DNA of 52,954 nt from positions 1-52,954 of the forward strand of contig NZ_RYZZ01000028.1 in the NCBI RefSeq assembly GCF_003989135.1, given 5' to 3'. The stretch's first letter is position 1; every line of letters begins with the position of its first letter. The stretch is from Peribacillus cavernae (GTDB lineage: Bacteria; Bacillota; Bacilli; Bacillales; DSM-1321). This document shows positions 30,536 to 39,661 of this stretch, in pieces. The notes beneath the pieces are model-generated. The model was not told the DNA's origin. It made no database searches and saw nothing but the letters and a program-made list of their open reading frames with translations. A program made the translations under genes and the position numbers.

Positions 30536-30814
30536 ATGTCGATGCGACTGGATAAGTTTTTGAAGGTTTCCCGTCTGATCAAGCGCCGCACACTAGCAAA
30601 GGAAGTAGCTGATAGAGGAAGGGTTTCCATTAACGGGCAGCAGGCAAAAGCAAGCTCGACTGTGCAGGCCGGCGATGAATTGTCTGTTCAGTTCGGCCAA
30701 AAAAAGGTAACGGTGGTCATCAATCGAATCCAGGATACAACCAAAAAAGAGGAAGCGGCTGATATGTACACAGTAATCAAGGAAGAAAAAACAGCCGAAG
30801 GGAATGGTCTGTAG
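30536..30814 (+). CDS. rqcP: Ribosome quality control protein RqcP (YabO), S4 domain
   Basis: A 92 aa S4-domain RNA-binding protein of the Hsp15/RqcP group. In B. subtilis RqcP binds stalled 50S-peptidyl-tRNA and works with RqcH in alanine tailing. The S4 motif MRLDKFLKVSRLIKRRTLA fills the first 30 residues, followed by INGQQAKASS. AAGGAGGGG lies 8 bases before the ATG at 30536 (MSMRLDK); a second ATG six bases on is possible. rqcH is not in the window. Confidence 0.93.
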   Translation: MSMRLDKFLKVSRLIKRRTLAKEVADRGRVSINGQQAKASSTVQAGDELSVQFGQKKVTVVINRIQDTTKKEEAADMYTVIKEEKTAEGNGL

Positions 30815-30880
30815 GGCTTGTTCTATTTCCTGAACTGACACATATACTTAAAGAAAAATGTGTTACTGTGAGGGATGAAG

Positions 30881-31189
30881 ATGAGCCAATATTTTGACCC
30901 GGCACAAAACAGTACAAAGGGAACAGTACAGGAACATGATGTTATCATGCGAGGGCGCCGTTTATTGGAGATAACCGGTGTTAAACAAGTGGAAAGCTTC
31001 GATAATGAGGAATTTCTTTTAGAGACGGTGATGGGCTTTTTATCAATCCGCGGACAAAACCTGCAAATGAAGAACCTGGACGTAGATAAAGGAATCGTTT
31101 CAATCAAAGGAAAAATTTATGATTTGATTTACTTGGACGATCATTCAGGGGAAAAAGCTAAAGGGTTCTTTGGCAAGTTGTTCAAATGA
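30881..31189 (+). CDS. yabP: Sporulation protein YabP
   Basis: A 102 aa YabP/YqfC-family protein needed for spore formation in B. subtilis, made in the mother cell under sigma-E. The family core VIMRGRRLLEITGVKQVESF and FLLETVMGFLSIRGQNL is well conserved. The ATG at 30881 (MSQYFDP) has GTGAGGG at a better distance than the ATG at 30875. A CATATACT element at 30841-30848, like a sigma-E -10, lies upstream, but its -35 is unclear. It overlaps yabQ by four bases (ATGA). Confidence 0.92.
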   Translation: MSQYFDPAQNSTKGTVQEHDVIMRGRRLLEITGVKQVESFDNEEFLLETVMGFLSIRGQNLQMKNLDVDKGIVSIKGKIYDLIYLDDHSGEKAKGFFGKLFK

Positions 31190-31818
31190 CGTTATCCGTA
31201 CAATTTTACACTCTGGTGGCGATGATTGGGATGGGCAGTTACTTTGGGGCTGCCCTTGATACGTATAATCGCTTTTTAAAGAGGTCAAAGAGAAAAAGCT
31301 GGCTTGTCTTCATAAACGATTTCTTATTTTGGGTCGTTCAAGGCCTGCTAATCTTTTATGTGCTATTTTTAGTAAATGAAGGTGAATTGCGCTTTTATTT
31401 ATTTCTAGCCCTGTTATGTGGTTTTTCTGCTTATCAGGCGCTATTTAAAAGCGCGTTCAACAGATTTCTGGAATCTGTGATCCACTTTTTCATCACGACT
31501 TCAAAGTTTATCGTAAAATCATTTCAAACTCTCATCTATCATCCGATCAAATGGTTGATATCTGGTATTGTTTTCCTGTTTGTCAGCTTGGGAAAAGGAA
31601 TTTACTCTCTGATCCAGTTTATTTTTAAGCTGATAAACTCGGTGTTATCGATGATTATCCGTCCTTTTATCTGGATATTAAAGGTATTTTGGAATTACTT
31701 GCCGAAATCTGTTACAAAAAACGTCGGGAAGTTTTATAATAAAGGTACAGGATTTTTTAACAGTTTAAAGAATGTAATAAAGAGAGTCGCAGCGAAATGG
31801 AGAAACAAATCTGATTGA
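31186..31818 (+). CDS. yabQ: Spore cortex membrane protein YabQ
   Basis: A 210 aa integral membrane protein required for cortex formation in B. subtilis. The N-terminal half has three to four hydrophobic segments (about 8-28, 42-64, 68-88), and long amphipathic or hydrophobic stretches follow to about 175, with a basic C-terminus (KNVIKRVAAKWRNKSD). The start overlaps the yabP stop (ATGA), so translation is likely coupled. It is followed 12 bases later by divIC. Confidence 0.92.
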   Translation: MTLSVQFYTLVAMIGMGSYFGAALDTYNRFLKRSKRKSWLVFINDFLFWVVQGLLIFYVLFLVNEGELRFYLFLALLCGFSAYQALFKSAFNRFLESVIHFFITTSKFIVKSFQTLIYHPIKWLISGIVFLFVSLGKGIYSLIQFIFKLINSVLSMIIRPFIWILKVFWNYLPKSVTKNVGKFYNKGTGFFNSLKNVIKRVAAKWRNKSD

Positions 31819-31830
31819 GGAGTGGATAAA

Positions 31831-32217
31831 ATGGGTAGCCTCAGGAAAAAGAAAGTGGCAAAAATCGAATCCCCTTATGTCTTCCAACAAGAAAAGAAGA
31901 TGCAAACGGTGGGGAAAAAGAGGCGCGGCCTTGTACGCCGGCTGACTTTTTATGCAGTATGTGCTGCTGTCATTTCTGTCCTGGCTGTCACTGCTCTGAT
32001 ATCGCAAGCAGCTACTCTGAAGGAAAAGGAAGATAAGCAGGAGCAACTGCAAAACAGGCTTTCTAAGCTTGAAAAGAACGAAGAACTTTTAAACGAAGAG
32101 ATTGTTAAGCTTAATGACGATGATTATATAGCCAAATTGGCCCGCAGAGACTATTTTTTATCTGATAAGGGTGAAATTATCTTTAATCTGCCTAAAAAGA
32201 AGGGAGACAGTGACTAA
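31831..32217 (+). CDS. divIC: Cell division protein DivIC
   Basis: A 128 aa bitopic divisome protein that works with FtsL and DivIB at the septum. A basic cytoplasmic N-terminus is followed by one transmembrane segment (about 38-58, FYAVCAAVISVLAVTALI) and a coiled coil (LKEKEDKQEQLQNRLSKLEKN). The family end DYIAKLARRDYFLS is present. TGAGGAG precedes the ATG at 31831. A terminator stem overlaps its last codons. Confidence 0.95.
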   Translation: MGSLRKKKVAKIESPYVFQQEKKMQTVGKKRRGLVRRLTFYAVCAAVISVLAVTALISQAATLKEKEDKQEQLQNRLSKLEKNEELLNEEIVKLNDDDYIAKLARRDYFLSDKGEIIFNLPKKKGDSD

Positions 32218-32236
32218 TATTGACACTGTTTTTTTC
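32207..32236 (+). terminator. divIC terminator
   Basis: ACAGTG (32207-32212) pairs with CACTGT (32224-32229), followed by a T-run. The left arm lies in the divIC 3' end; the right arm contains part of the next promoter. Confidence 0.7.
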
Positions 32237-32249
32237 CTTTCGTTATAAT
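32220..32249 (+). promoter_or_regulatory. yabR sigma-A promoter overlapping the divIC terminator
   Basis: A perfect TTGACA (32220-32225) and perfect TATAAT (32244-32249) are 18 bp apart. The -35 sits in the loop and right arm of the divIC terminator. The leader before the yabR ATG is about 40 bases. Confidence 0.75.
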
Positions 32250-32296
32250 ATAATGTAAAGTGATCTTTAACATTTCTAAGGAGGAACATTTTTTTT

Positions 32297-32743
32297 ATGT
32301 CAATTGAAGTAGGCAGCAAGTTACAAGGTAAAGTAACAGGCATTACTAATTTTGGGGCGTTCGTTGAGTTGCCTGAAGGTTCAACAGGACTTGTTCATAT
32401 CAGTGAAGTTGCTGACAATTATGTGAAAGATATTAACGATCACCTTAAAGTCGGCGACCTGGTAGAAGTGAAAGTCATCAATGTTGAGAAAGACGGTAAA
32501 ATTGGCTTGTCTATCAAGAAAGCTAAAGACAGACCGGAAGGACAATCTTATTCTGGGCGCCCACGCCAGGGAAGAGGAAATGATAATCGTTCCAAAGACT
32601 TTCGTTCAAAGGGAAACTTCCAGCCGAAGGAAAACTTCGACCAAAAAATGGCGCGTTTCTTAAAAGATAGTGAAGAGCGCTTATCTTCTCTCAAGCGCAA
32701 TACCGAAACAAAACGGGGAGGCAGAGGAGGAAGGCGCGGATAA
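32297..32743 (+). CDS. yabR: S1 RNA-binding domain protein YabR
   Basis: A 148 aa protein with one S1 domain at residues 5-75 (GSKLQGKVTGITNFGAFVEL, GLVHISEVADNYVKD, GKIGLSIKKA). A basic, disordered tail follows (GRPRQGRGNDNR) and ends RRGGRGGRRG. It is somewhat longer than B. subtilis YabR (about 128). Family members are general-stress or polysome-associated; the exact role is not known. AAGGAGG precedes the ATG and a strong promoter drives it alone. Confidence 0.92.
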   Translation: MSIEVGSKLQGKVTGITNFGAFVELPEGSTGLVHISEVADNYVKDINDHLKVGDLVEVKVINVEKDGKIGLSIKKAKDRPEGQSYSGRPRQGRGNDNRSKDFRSKGNFQPKENFDQKMARFLKDSEERLSSLKRNTETKRGGRGGRRG

Positions 32744-32800
32744 ACTGCTGCTGAAAAACAAAGGTTTAGCAATTTTCAAATAAAAAAATTTTTATATATA

Positions 32801-32834
32801 AAGGCAGGCTCTTTACCAGAGTCTGCCTTCTTTT
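32801..32834 (+). terminator. yabR terminator
   Basis: AAGGCAGGCTCT pairs with AGAGTCTGCCTT (one G-T pair) around TTACC, followed by CTTTTACTTTT. The remaining 200 bp before the spoIIE promoter are AT-rich, with no tRNA and no supportable gene; B. subtilis has tRNA genes here. Confidence 0.85.
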
Positions 32835-33069
32835 ACTTTTACGTCTTTTAGCATAGGCACCGTTGTAATAATAGCTATTGCCTGATTTTTATTACAGAAT
32901 TAATTATCAACAAAAAATTTACCATTTGCCGTGGCAGAAAATTATTACTGTTTTTATCTACAAAAAATAGATAAAAAATGTCCTTTTCTTATCCAAAATA
33001 AACATCTTACCATTATTTTTTTCTTGTTTCTTCCAAAAATCTGTTCCGTTATGGATAATCGAAGAGAAA

Positions 33070-33137
33070 TTCGTCGAACTTTTCTCATCTGTATTTACAA
33101 GATTGTGACAAAGTTATAAAAGAAGGATACTTATAAT
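33070..33137 (+). promoter_or_regulatory. spoIIE promoter with Spo0A-box-like sites
   Basis: GTGACA (33105-33110, TTGACA-like) and TATAAT (33132-33137) are 21 bp apart, the unusual spacing of Spo0A-activated sigma-A promoters such as spoIIE and spoIIG. Upstream, TTCGTCGAA (33070-33078) matches the 0A box TGTCGAA at six of seven bases. A weaker AATCGAA lies near 33057. Confidence 0.6.
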
Positions 33138-33170
33138 AAAAGACAACAAATCGAATGGGAGTGTTTCTCA

Positions 33171-35645
33171 ATGGAAAAGATTGAACGTAACGTAATAGAG
33201 CCCATTGCTGACGTTCATTTACAGGAAGCCAAAACAGATGCAATCAATTGGTTCAATCATCTTCAAGCGAAAGTAGAAGATATTTTTTTGAGGAAGGGAT
33301 TTGTACTGGTTATCATTGGTTTTCTGCTGGGACGAGCCCTTATTCTATCTCAGCTAGCCCCATTTGGATTGCCATTTTTCGCCGCTGTTTATCTTATGCG
33401 CCGTGACAAAGCACCGCTATCGCTGCTTGGACTTGTTGCCGGATCGCTTACCGTACATTATTCAAATGGAATCACGATGTTTGTGTCCGTCCTTCTCTTG
33501 ATGCTCATCTATAAAATCAAAAAACCCGGATTGGAAGGACAATTTAAAACGATGGCGATTTATGTATTTGCCTCTCTTGCTCTAGTTAATTTAGCGGAGC
33601 ATTACATTAGGAATCGCAGCATTCAAATATATGATGGAATGATGATCGGGGTCGAGGCAGGGCTTGCGATGATTTTAACGCTTATCTTCATACAGTGCAT
33701 CCCCTTATTATCTGTTAAAAAAAGAACACAGGCATTGAAAACCGAAGAAATTGTAAGTGTTATCATTTTGCTAGCCTCCGTTATGACCGGAACCATCGGA
33801 TGGGCAATCTATGATCTATCCATTGAACATATATTATCAAGATATCTCGTTCTGTTATTCGGATTGGCCGGAGGAGCAGCGATCGGATCGACAGTTGGTG
33901 TCGTTACGGGCCTGATTTTCAGCTTGGCCAGTATTGCCAGCCTTTATCAGATGAGCCTGCTTGCCTTTTCGGGATTGCTTGGCGGACTTTTGAAAGAAGG
34001 GAAGAAGATGGGGGTATCATTTGGCCTCCTGATTGCCACCTTATTGATTGGTTTATATGGAGAAGGGTCAAATAATATCATGCTTACAATGTACGAATCT
34101 TTTTCATCGGTTCTGCTGTTTCTGCTGACGCCTTCATCAATCATCGGAAAGATTGCCAAGCATATTCCCGGAACATCGGAGCATTCCAATGAGCAACAAC
34201 AGTATATGAGAAGGATGAGAGATGTCACCGCACAACGGGTTACTCAATTTTCCAATGTTTTTGAAGCATTATCGGATAGTTTTACACAAATAGATGAACG
34301 GGGGCAAGCGGAAGAGGAGGACGAGAAGGAATTGGACTATTTCCTGAGCAATGTTACGGAAAAAACATGCCAGGTTTGTTTTAAAAAAGAACAATGCTGG
34401 TCAAATAACTTCGATACAACCTATGAAGGTATGCAGGAAATTATGCATCAATTGTATGAAAATGATGGTGTGCTGCCGCAGAATACAGCAAGAGAATGGG
34501 GAAAATACTGCACGCGCAGTCCACAGGTTATTGCAGCCATATCACAGGAGATGACGTTTTACCAGGCAAATCAAAAAATGAAAAAACAAGTGAAGGAGAG
34601 CAGAAAGTTAGTGGCGGACCAGCTTCGCGGCGTTTCTGCCGTGATGGATGACTTTGCTAAGGAGATTCAAAGGGAAAGGAAAAACCATGATCTTCAGGAG
34701 GAACAAATCTTGGAGGCAATCCAGGATTTTGGCTTAACAGTTGGACATGTGGAAATTTACAGCCTTGAGCAGGGAAATGTCGATATTGAAATGAGCGTCC
34801 CCTATTGCCATGGAAGAGGAGAGTGCGAAAAGCTCATCGCTCCGATGCTGTCAGATATAATCGGGGAAACGATCGTTGTGCATTCAGAAGAATGTGCAGC
34901 CTATCCAAGCGGACAATGCCATGCTGTGTTCAGGACGGCAAAAAAATATGCCGTAGAAACAGGGGTCGCCCATGCGGCTATGGGTGGCGGTTTGGTATCA
35001 GGTGACAGTTACACAACGATGGAAATAGGCGGCGGTAAATATGCGATAGCCATTAGCGACGGAATGGGGAATGGGGAGAGAGCCCATTTTGAAAGCACAG
35101 AGACACTGAAGCTGCTTCAAAAGTTCTTATTATCCGGAATAGAAGAAAAAATAGCGATAAAATCAGTAAACTCGGTACTATCACTGCGGACAACAGATGA
35201 GATTTTTTCTACGCTTGATTTAGCGATGATAGACCTGCAGGATGCAAAAGCAAAGTTTTTAAAAATTTGTTCGATCCCGAGCTTCATCAAAAGGGGCGAC
35301 AAGGTTATTAAAATTGAATCCAGTAATCTGCCTATGGGGATCATTCAGGAATTTGATGTAGATGTTGTGAGTGAAGAATTAAAGGCGGGTGACTTACTGA
35401 TCATGATGAGCGATGGCATTTTCGAAGCGCCTAATCATGTGGAAAACTTTGATTTCTGGATGAAGCGCAAAATTAAGGAATTGCAAACCGATGAGCCACA
35501 GGAAATAGCAGATCTAATTCTGGAGGAGGTCATCCGGGCCCGGGGAATGATTGATGACGATATGACAATCGTCACCGCAAAAATAAAACATAATACCCCA
35601 AAATGGGCTTCGATTCCGGTCAATTCTTTTCAAAAAAGAGCATAA
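33171..35645 (+). CDS. spoIIE: Stage II sporulation protein E
   Basis: An 824 aa membrane phosphatase that dephosphorylates SpoIIAA-P to release sigma-F in the forespore and interacts with FtsZ at the polar septum. The N-terminal third contains about ten hydrophobic helices (45-330). A central oligomerisation region has Cys-rich stretches (CQVCFKKEQCW). The PP2C domain occupies about 590-824 with DGMGNG (from Asp630) and MMSDGIFEA (DG near 748). Length matches B. subtilis (827). Its promoter appears Spo0A-controlled. Confidence 0.98.
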   Translation: MEKIERNVIEPIADVHLQEAKTDAINWFNHLQAKVEDIFLRKGFVLVIIGFLLGRALILSQLAPFGLPFFAAVYLMRRDKAPLSLLGLVAGSLTVHYSNGITMFVSVLLLMLIYKIKKPGLEGQFKTMAIYVFASLALVNLAEHYIRNRSIQIYDGMMIGVEAGLAMILTLIFIQCIPLLSVKKRTQALKTEEIVSVIILLASVMTGTIGWAIYDLSIEHILSRYLVLLFGLAGGAAIGSTVGVVTGLIFSLASIASLYQMSLLAFSGLLGGLLKEGKKMGVSFGLLIATLLIGLYGEGSNNIMLTMYESFSSVLLFLLTPSSIIGKIAKHIPGTSEHSNEQQQYMRRMRDVTAQRVTQFSNVFEALSDSFTQIDERGQAEEEDEKELDYFLSNVTEKTCQVCFKKEQCWSNNFDTTYEGMQEIMHQLYENDGVLPQNTAREWGKYCTRSPQVIAAISQEMTFYQANQKMKKQVKESRKLVADQLRGVSAVMDDFAKEIQRERKNHDLQEEQILEAIQDFGLTVGHVEIYSLEQGNVDIEMSVPYCHGRGECEKLIAPMLSDIIGETIVVHSEECAAYPSGQCHAVFRTAKKYAVETGVAHAAMGGGLVSGDSYTTMEIGGGKYAIAISDGMGNGERAHFESTETLKLLQKFLLSGIEEKIAIKSVNSVLSLRTTDEIFSTLDLAMIDLQDAKAKFLKICSIPSFIKRGDKVIKIESSNLPMGIIQEFDVDVVSEELKAGDLLIMMSDGIFEAPNHVENFDFWMKRKIKELQTDEPQEIADLILEEVIRARGMIDDDMTIVTAKIKHNTPKWASIPVNSFQKRA

Positions 35646-35727
35646 CGCCGATTATTTACGAGCAGGCAACAGGAACAAACGAAAAGGAAATGAATCTAGT
35701 ATAAAATCTTCCCTTTTAGTCAAGGAT

Positions 35728-35737
35728 GGTAACACTA
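35728..35737 (+). promoter_or_regulatory. Possible sigma-F -10 upstream of yabS
   Basis: GGTAACACTA fits the sigma-F -10 consensus GGNRANAHTR at all positions and lies 18 bases before the ribosome site, the same layout as at csfB. No good -35 (GYATA) is found 15 bases upstream; GTATA at 35699 is 24 bases away. Confidence 0.3.
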
Positions 35738-35757
35738 TTGATGAAGGGGAGATTGTC

Positions 35758-36495
35758 ATGAAACCAGGAACTCTGCGTCAAATCTTATTGATTACCGATG
35801 GCTGCTCGAATCAAGGGGAAGACCCGGCTGCGATGGCAGCGCTTGCCCGCGAGCAAGGGATAACGGTAAATGTGATCGGTGTAATGGAAAATGATGTGAT
35901 CGATGAGAACGGAATGAAGGAAATTGAATCTGTTGCTCTTTCAGGTGGTGGCGTTAGTCAAATTGTTTATTCTCAGGCGCTTTCTCAAACCGTACAGATG
36001 GTAACGAGGAAAGCGATGACACAAACCATCCAAGGAGTTGTCAATAAAGAACTGCAGCAGATTCTCGGCAACTCGGTAACAATGGAAGACCTGCCGCCGG
36101 AAAAACGCGGAGAAGTAATGGAGGTCGTCGATGAGCTCGGTGAAACGAGCAAATTGGAAGTATTGGTTCTTGTCGATACAAGTGCAAGCATGAAACACAA
36201 GCTTCCTACCGTAAAAGATGCTCTTTTGGACCTGTCGTTAAGCATGAATGCCCGACTAGGAGATAATCAATTTTCTGTCTTTGTATTTCCCGGGAAAAAG
36301 AATGATGTCGAAAAACTTCTCAATTGGACTCCAAAGCTTGAGGTGTTGACAAAGGTTTTCCCAAAGCTCACTACTGGCGGGATTACACCAACCGGACCAG
36401 CCATTAAAGAAGCCCTTGATTATTTTGATCAAAAACGTTCATTAAGGGGATTGTTATCAGATGATGATGAACAATACTTTGAGGAATCAGTGTAA
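35758..36495 (+). CDS. yabS: von Willebrand factor A domain protein YabS
   Basis: A 245 aa protein that looks like two halves of a vWA fold. LLITDGCSNQGED lies near the N-terminus. A MIDAS-like VDTSASM is near residues 140-146, and ITPTGPAIKEAL is the T-containing loop. It is known as YabS in B. subtilis; the function is unknown, but it always precedes the kinase gene yabT. GGGGAG lies before the ATG. The 3' end overlaps yabT by 35 bases, so translation is probably coupled. Confidence 0.88.
   Translation: MKPGTLRQILLITDGCSNQGEDPAAMAALAREQGITVNVIGVMENDVIDENGMKEIESVALSGGGVSQIVYSQALSQTVQMVTRKAMTQTIQGVVNKELQQILGNSVTMEDLPPEKRGEVMEVVDELGETSKLEVLVLVDTSASMKHKLPTVKDALLDLSLSMNARLGDNQFSVFVFPGKKNDVEKLLNWTPKLEVLTKVFPKLTTGGITPTGPAIKEALDYFDQKRSLRGLLSDDDEQYFEESV
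36285..36298. promoter_or_regulatory. Candidate Noc binding site within yabS
   Basis: ATTTCCCGGGAAAA matches the Noc consensus ATTTCCCGGGAAAT at 13 of 14 bases. Noc sites are spread over the chromosome and mark nucleoid position. It lies within codons for FPGKK, so coding constraint could explain it. Confidence 0.35.
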
Positions 36496-37456
36496 GACTC
36501 TGCCTGGCAGTGTCATTACAGGAAAATGGCATAAAAACAACTATAAAATAATTAAGGAATTAGGATTCGGCGCCAACGGCATTGTCTATCTGGCAGAAAA
36601 CAACAGGCAATATGTAGCGCTAAAGCTTAGTGACAATGGCGTGTCGATCATCTCTGAGATGAACATTCTTAAAGCCTTTTCCAAGGTCCAGGGATCCGTC
36701 CTCGGGCCTTCTTTTTTGGAAGCGGATGATTATGTGAAAAATGGTAAAACGATGCCGTTTTATGTAATGGAATATATAAAGGGCGATGGTTATCTCGATT
36801 TCATTCAGAAAAAAGGAACATCATGGATGGGAGTTTTCATGCTTCAGCTATTATCAAGTTTGTCAGTGTTACATAAACAGGGGTGGATTTTTGGTGACTT
36901 GAAGCCGGAAAATCTGATTGTTACCCTTCCTGCTTATAAAGTGCGCTGTATAGATGTAGGGGGGACAACTCTAACAGGAAGATCTATAAAAGAGTTCACT
37001 GAGTTTTTTGATAGGGGATACTGGGGAATGGGCTCGAGGAAGGCCGATCCACAATATGATTTGTTTGCTGTAGCGATGATTATGATCAATTCTTCTTATC
37101 CAAAACGTTTTCAGAAAAAAGGAGAAGGATATACACAGCTTAAAGAAATGATTAAGCAAAACAAAGATTTATTGACTTATCAACCTATACTGGATAAAGC
37201 TCTTTCAGGAAAGTATTCTTCTGCTGATGAGATGCGAAATGATTTAATTGGGTTCTTAAGCAGACATTCCAGTAAAAAAAAGGCGCCAGTATCGGGACAG
37301 ACTGGAAATGCGTCGAAAACACGGCAGGCGAGAAGGGCTCAAAACTATAAGCAAAAAAGCAGAATCAAACGTAAATACGGCGCTCTTGAAACAGTCCTAT
37401 TGGTGACAATCGTTTCATTATTATACATTTTGTACATATATGGCCAGCTACTATGA
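36461..37456 (+). CDS. yabT: Membrane Ser/Thr protein kinase YabT
   Basis: A 331 aa Hanks-type kinase without an extracellular sensor. The Gly-rich loop is LGFGANGIVYLA, the catalytic loop GDLKPENL lacks the usual His-Arg before Asp (as in B. subtilis YabT), and DVGG stands in place of DFG. A basic stretch (SRIKRKYG) precedes one C-terminal membrane helix (about 310-330). In B. subtilis it is forespore-expressed, DNA-activated, and phosphorylates RecA. The start at 36461 overlaps yabS; ATGs at 36464 and 36470 are alternatives. Confidence 0.93.
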   Translation: MMMNNTLRNQCKTLPGSVITGKWHKNNYKIIKELGFGANGIVYLAENNRQYVALKLSDNGVSIISEMNILKAFSKVQGSVLGPSFLEADDYVKNGKTMPFYVMEYIKGDGYLDFIQKKGTSWMGVFMLQLLSSLSVLHKQGWIFGDLKPENLIVTLPAYKVRCIDVGGTTLTGRSIKEFTEFFDRGYWGMGSRKADPQYDLFAVAMIMINSSYPKRFQKKGEGYTQLKEMIKQNKDLLTYQPILDKALSGKYSSADEMRNDLIGFLSRHSSKKKAPVSGQTGNASKTRQARRAQNYKQKSRIKRKYGALETVLLVTIVSLLYILYIYGQLL

Positions 37457-37577
37457 TATAGTTAATGTGTTAATTTTTCTCGCTATATTTGAAACCAATT
37501 TAACTTTGAAACGTATTATTAGGGACGGGCAAGTAAGTTGCTCGCCAGTCGCCTTTGAAAGCCAGAGGTAGAATCCT

Positions 37578-38999
37578 ATGTTTAAGAAAAAAATTCTTGA
37601 TTACATTTATAAACATGATCTAATACCTGAAAAGTCAAAGCTGCTTGCCGGAGTGAGCGGAGGGCCCGATTCCCTTGTCCTGCTGCATTTTCTTCATGAA
37701 ATAAAGGAAGAGCTTGGTTTTGAACTGGTAGCCGCACATGTTGACCATATGTTCAGGGGAGACGAGTCTTATCGGGATTACCTTTTTGTCGAAAAGGTTT
37801 GCAGGGAATGGAGGATACCGTTTGAAGGAAAGCGGATCAACGTTCCCCAATATATGGATATCACTGGCGAAAGCATGCAAAGTGCCGCAAGAAAGCTTCG
37901 TTATGCCTTTTTTGAAGAAGTGATGGATACATACGAGCTATCTGTTTTGGCTTTAGGACATCATGGCGATGATCAGGTCGAAACGATGCTGATGAGGATA
38001 ACTCGCGGGGCAACGGGTATGGCAAGGGCTGGAATACCAGCGAAAAGACCACTTCATGATTGCACTGTCATTCGTCCATTCCTTCCAGCGAGCAAGGATG
38101 AAATTTCTGAATATGCCAAGCAAAACGCCTTGATACCCAGAATCGACCCCAGCAATGAAAAAGATGTCTATTTACGTAATCGTTTTCGCTTATCGGTCCT
38201 GCCATTCCTGAAAAGGGAGAATCCAAAAGTACAGGAACACTATCAGAGATTCAGCGAAGAGCTTTTTGAGGATGAGGCGTACCTGTTGGAGCTTGCCGGT
38301 GAACGATTGGAAACCGTTTGGATTGAGCGGAAGAACGGGTATGCGTCGATACAGATTGAACCCCTTTTGGCGATGCCAAAACCTTTACAAAGAAGAGCTA
38401 TTCAACTAATATTAAACTATCTTTATATAGAGAGACCTTCATCGCTTTCAGCATTACATATTGACCAGCTTTCAGCTTTATTTATGAGTCCTCAACCATC
38501 AGCTGAATTGCATCTCCCGGATGGACTGATTGCGGAAAAATCATATAACACAGGAATCTTTCGATTTTTCCAAAAAAAAAGCCCGAACTTTTTTTTGCAG
38601 GTACAAATTCCCGGTGATACTATTCTCCCGAATGGGTATAAAATTAAAGCGCATTATATAAAAGAGAAAATCCCTGAATCAGAAGGGAATGATTCTTTTA
38701 TCTTTCGGGCAGCAAAAGCCGATCTCCCATTAATGGTCCGTACCAGGAAGGACGGGGACAGAATGTCTGTAAAAGGATTGGGCGGCTCAAAAAAGCTGAA
38801 GGATATTTTCATAAACGAAAAAATCCCATTGTCAGAGCGTAATGTCTGGCCTGTTGTTACCAATCAAAAAGAAGAGGTCATCTGGCTTCCGGGGTTGAAG
38901 AAATCGGAACAGGGACTGGCAGGGTACGATGATGAACCGTCTTTTATTTATTTAGAATATAAAAAGCTTACATCTTCTAGGGGGCAATCAAACGGATGA
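37578..38999 (+). CDS. tilS: tRNA(Ile)-lysidine synthase
   Basis: Converts C34 of tRNA-Ile(CAU) to lysidine so that it reads AUA; essential. It is 473 aa. The PP-loop ATPase motif is SGGPDS (27-32), [14 protein letters not shown] lies in the active site, and the C-terminal TilS domains end with [17 protein letters not shown] precedes the ATG. It overlaps hprT by four bases (ATGA), the universal bacillus arrangement. Confidence 0.97.
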   Translation: MFKKKILDYIYKHDLIPEKSKLLAGVSGGPDSLVLLHFLHEIKEELGFELVAAHVDHMFRGDESYRDYLFVEKVCREWRIPFEGKRINVPQYMDITGESMQSAARKLRYAFFEEVMDTYELSVLALGHHGDDQVETMLMRITRGATGMARAGIPAKRPLHDCTVIRPFLPASKDEISEYAKQNALIPRIDPSNEKDVYLRNRFRLSVLPFLKRENPKVQEHYQRFSEELFEDEAYLLELAGERLETVWIERKNGYASIQIEPLLAMPKPLQRRAIQLILNYLYIERPSSLSALHIDQLSALFMSPQPSAELHLPDGLIAEKSYNTGIFRFFQKKSPNFFLQVQIPGDTILPNGYKIKAHYIKEKIPESEGNDSFIFRAAKADLPLMVRTRKDGDRMSVKGLGGSKKLKDIFINEKIPLSERNVWPVVTNQKEEVIWLPGLKKSEQGLAGYDDEPSFIYLEYKKLTSSRGQSNG

Positions 39000-39544
39000 C
39001 CATGCAAAATGACATTGAAAAGGTATTAATCACTGAGGAAGAGATTCAGGGGAAAATCAAAGAGCTCGCAAAACTGCTCGAAGATGAGTACAAAGACAGC
39101 TTCCCGCTGGCAATCGGCGTGTTAAAGGGCGCAATGCCATTTATGGCGGAATTGTTAAAACATATTGATTCCCATCTGGAAATGGACTTCATGGATGTTT
39201 CAAGCTACGGGAGTTCGACCGTATCTACCGGTGAGGTTAAAATCATCAAAGATCTCGATACCTCAGTAGAAGGCCGCGATATCTTGATTATTGAAGATAT
39301 CATCGATAGTGGTTTAACGCTTAGCTATTTAGTGGAATTATTCCGTTATAGAAAAGCGAAGTCGATTAAAATTGTCACACTCCTGGATAAACCAACCGGC
39401 AGGAAGGCGGATATTAAACCTGATTATACAGCCTTCACCGTACCTGACGAATTTGTAGTGGGATACGGGCTCGATTACGCGGAAAGATACCGCAATCTTC
39501 CTTATATTGGTGTATTGAAACCGGAAATTTACGAAAGCAAATAG
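38996..39544 (+). CDS. hprT: Hypoxanthine-guanine phosphoribosyltransferase
   Basis: Salvages hypoxanthine and guanine using PRPP. It is 182 aa. The PRPP loop is [14 protein letters not shown] (from residue 95), the flexible loop contains [13 protein letters not shown], and [13 protein letters not shown] is near the C-terminus. In B. subtilis HprT also acts with TilS to activate ftsH transcription. The start overlaps the tilS stop; GGGGG lies 10 bases upstream. Confidence 0.97.
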   Translation: MTMQNDIEKVLITEEEIQGKIKELAKLLEDEYKDSFPLAIGVLKGAMPFMAELLKHIDSHLEMDFMDVSSYGSSTVSTGEVKIIKDLDTSVEGRDILIIEDIIDSGLTLSYLVELFRYRKAKSIKIVTLLDKPTGRKADIKPDYTAFTVPDEFVVGYGLDYAERYRNLPYIGVLKPEIYESK

Positions 39545-39594
39545 ACTGCTTTCACCTCAATGTTTATCTGATTATCTAAAGATGTATTAATTAA

Positions 39595-39624
39595 TTGTAA
39601 TACAATTATTTTCTATGATAATAT
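39595..39624 (+). promoter_or_regulatory. Probable ftsH promoter
   Basis: TTGTAA (39595-39600) and TAATAT (39619-39624) are 18 bp apart in very AT-rich DNA, 37 bases before the ftsH start. Confidence 0.45.
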
Positions 39625-39661
39625 TTACTATAGTTTGTTTTAAAGTGGGAGGAGGTAAGGA

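Noticed and set aside
32931..33119. 62-codon open frame before spoIIE
   Set aside because: AT-rich Phe/Lys/Ile composition, no ribosome site, and it covers the Spo0A-box region of the spoIIE promoter.
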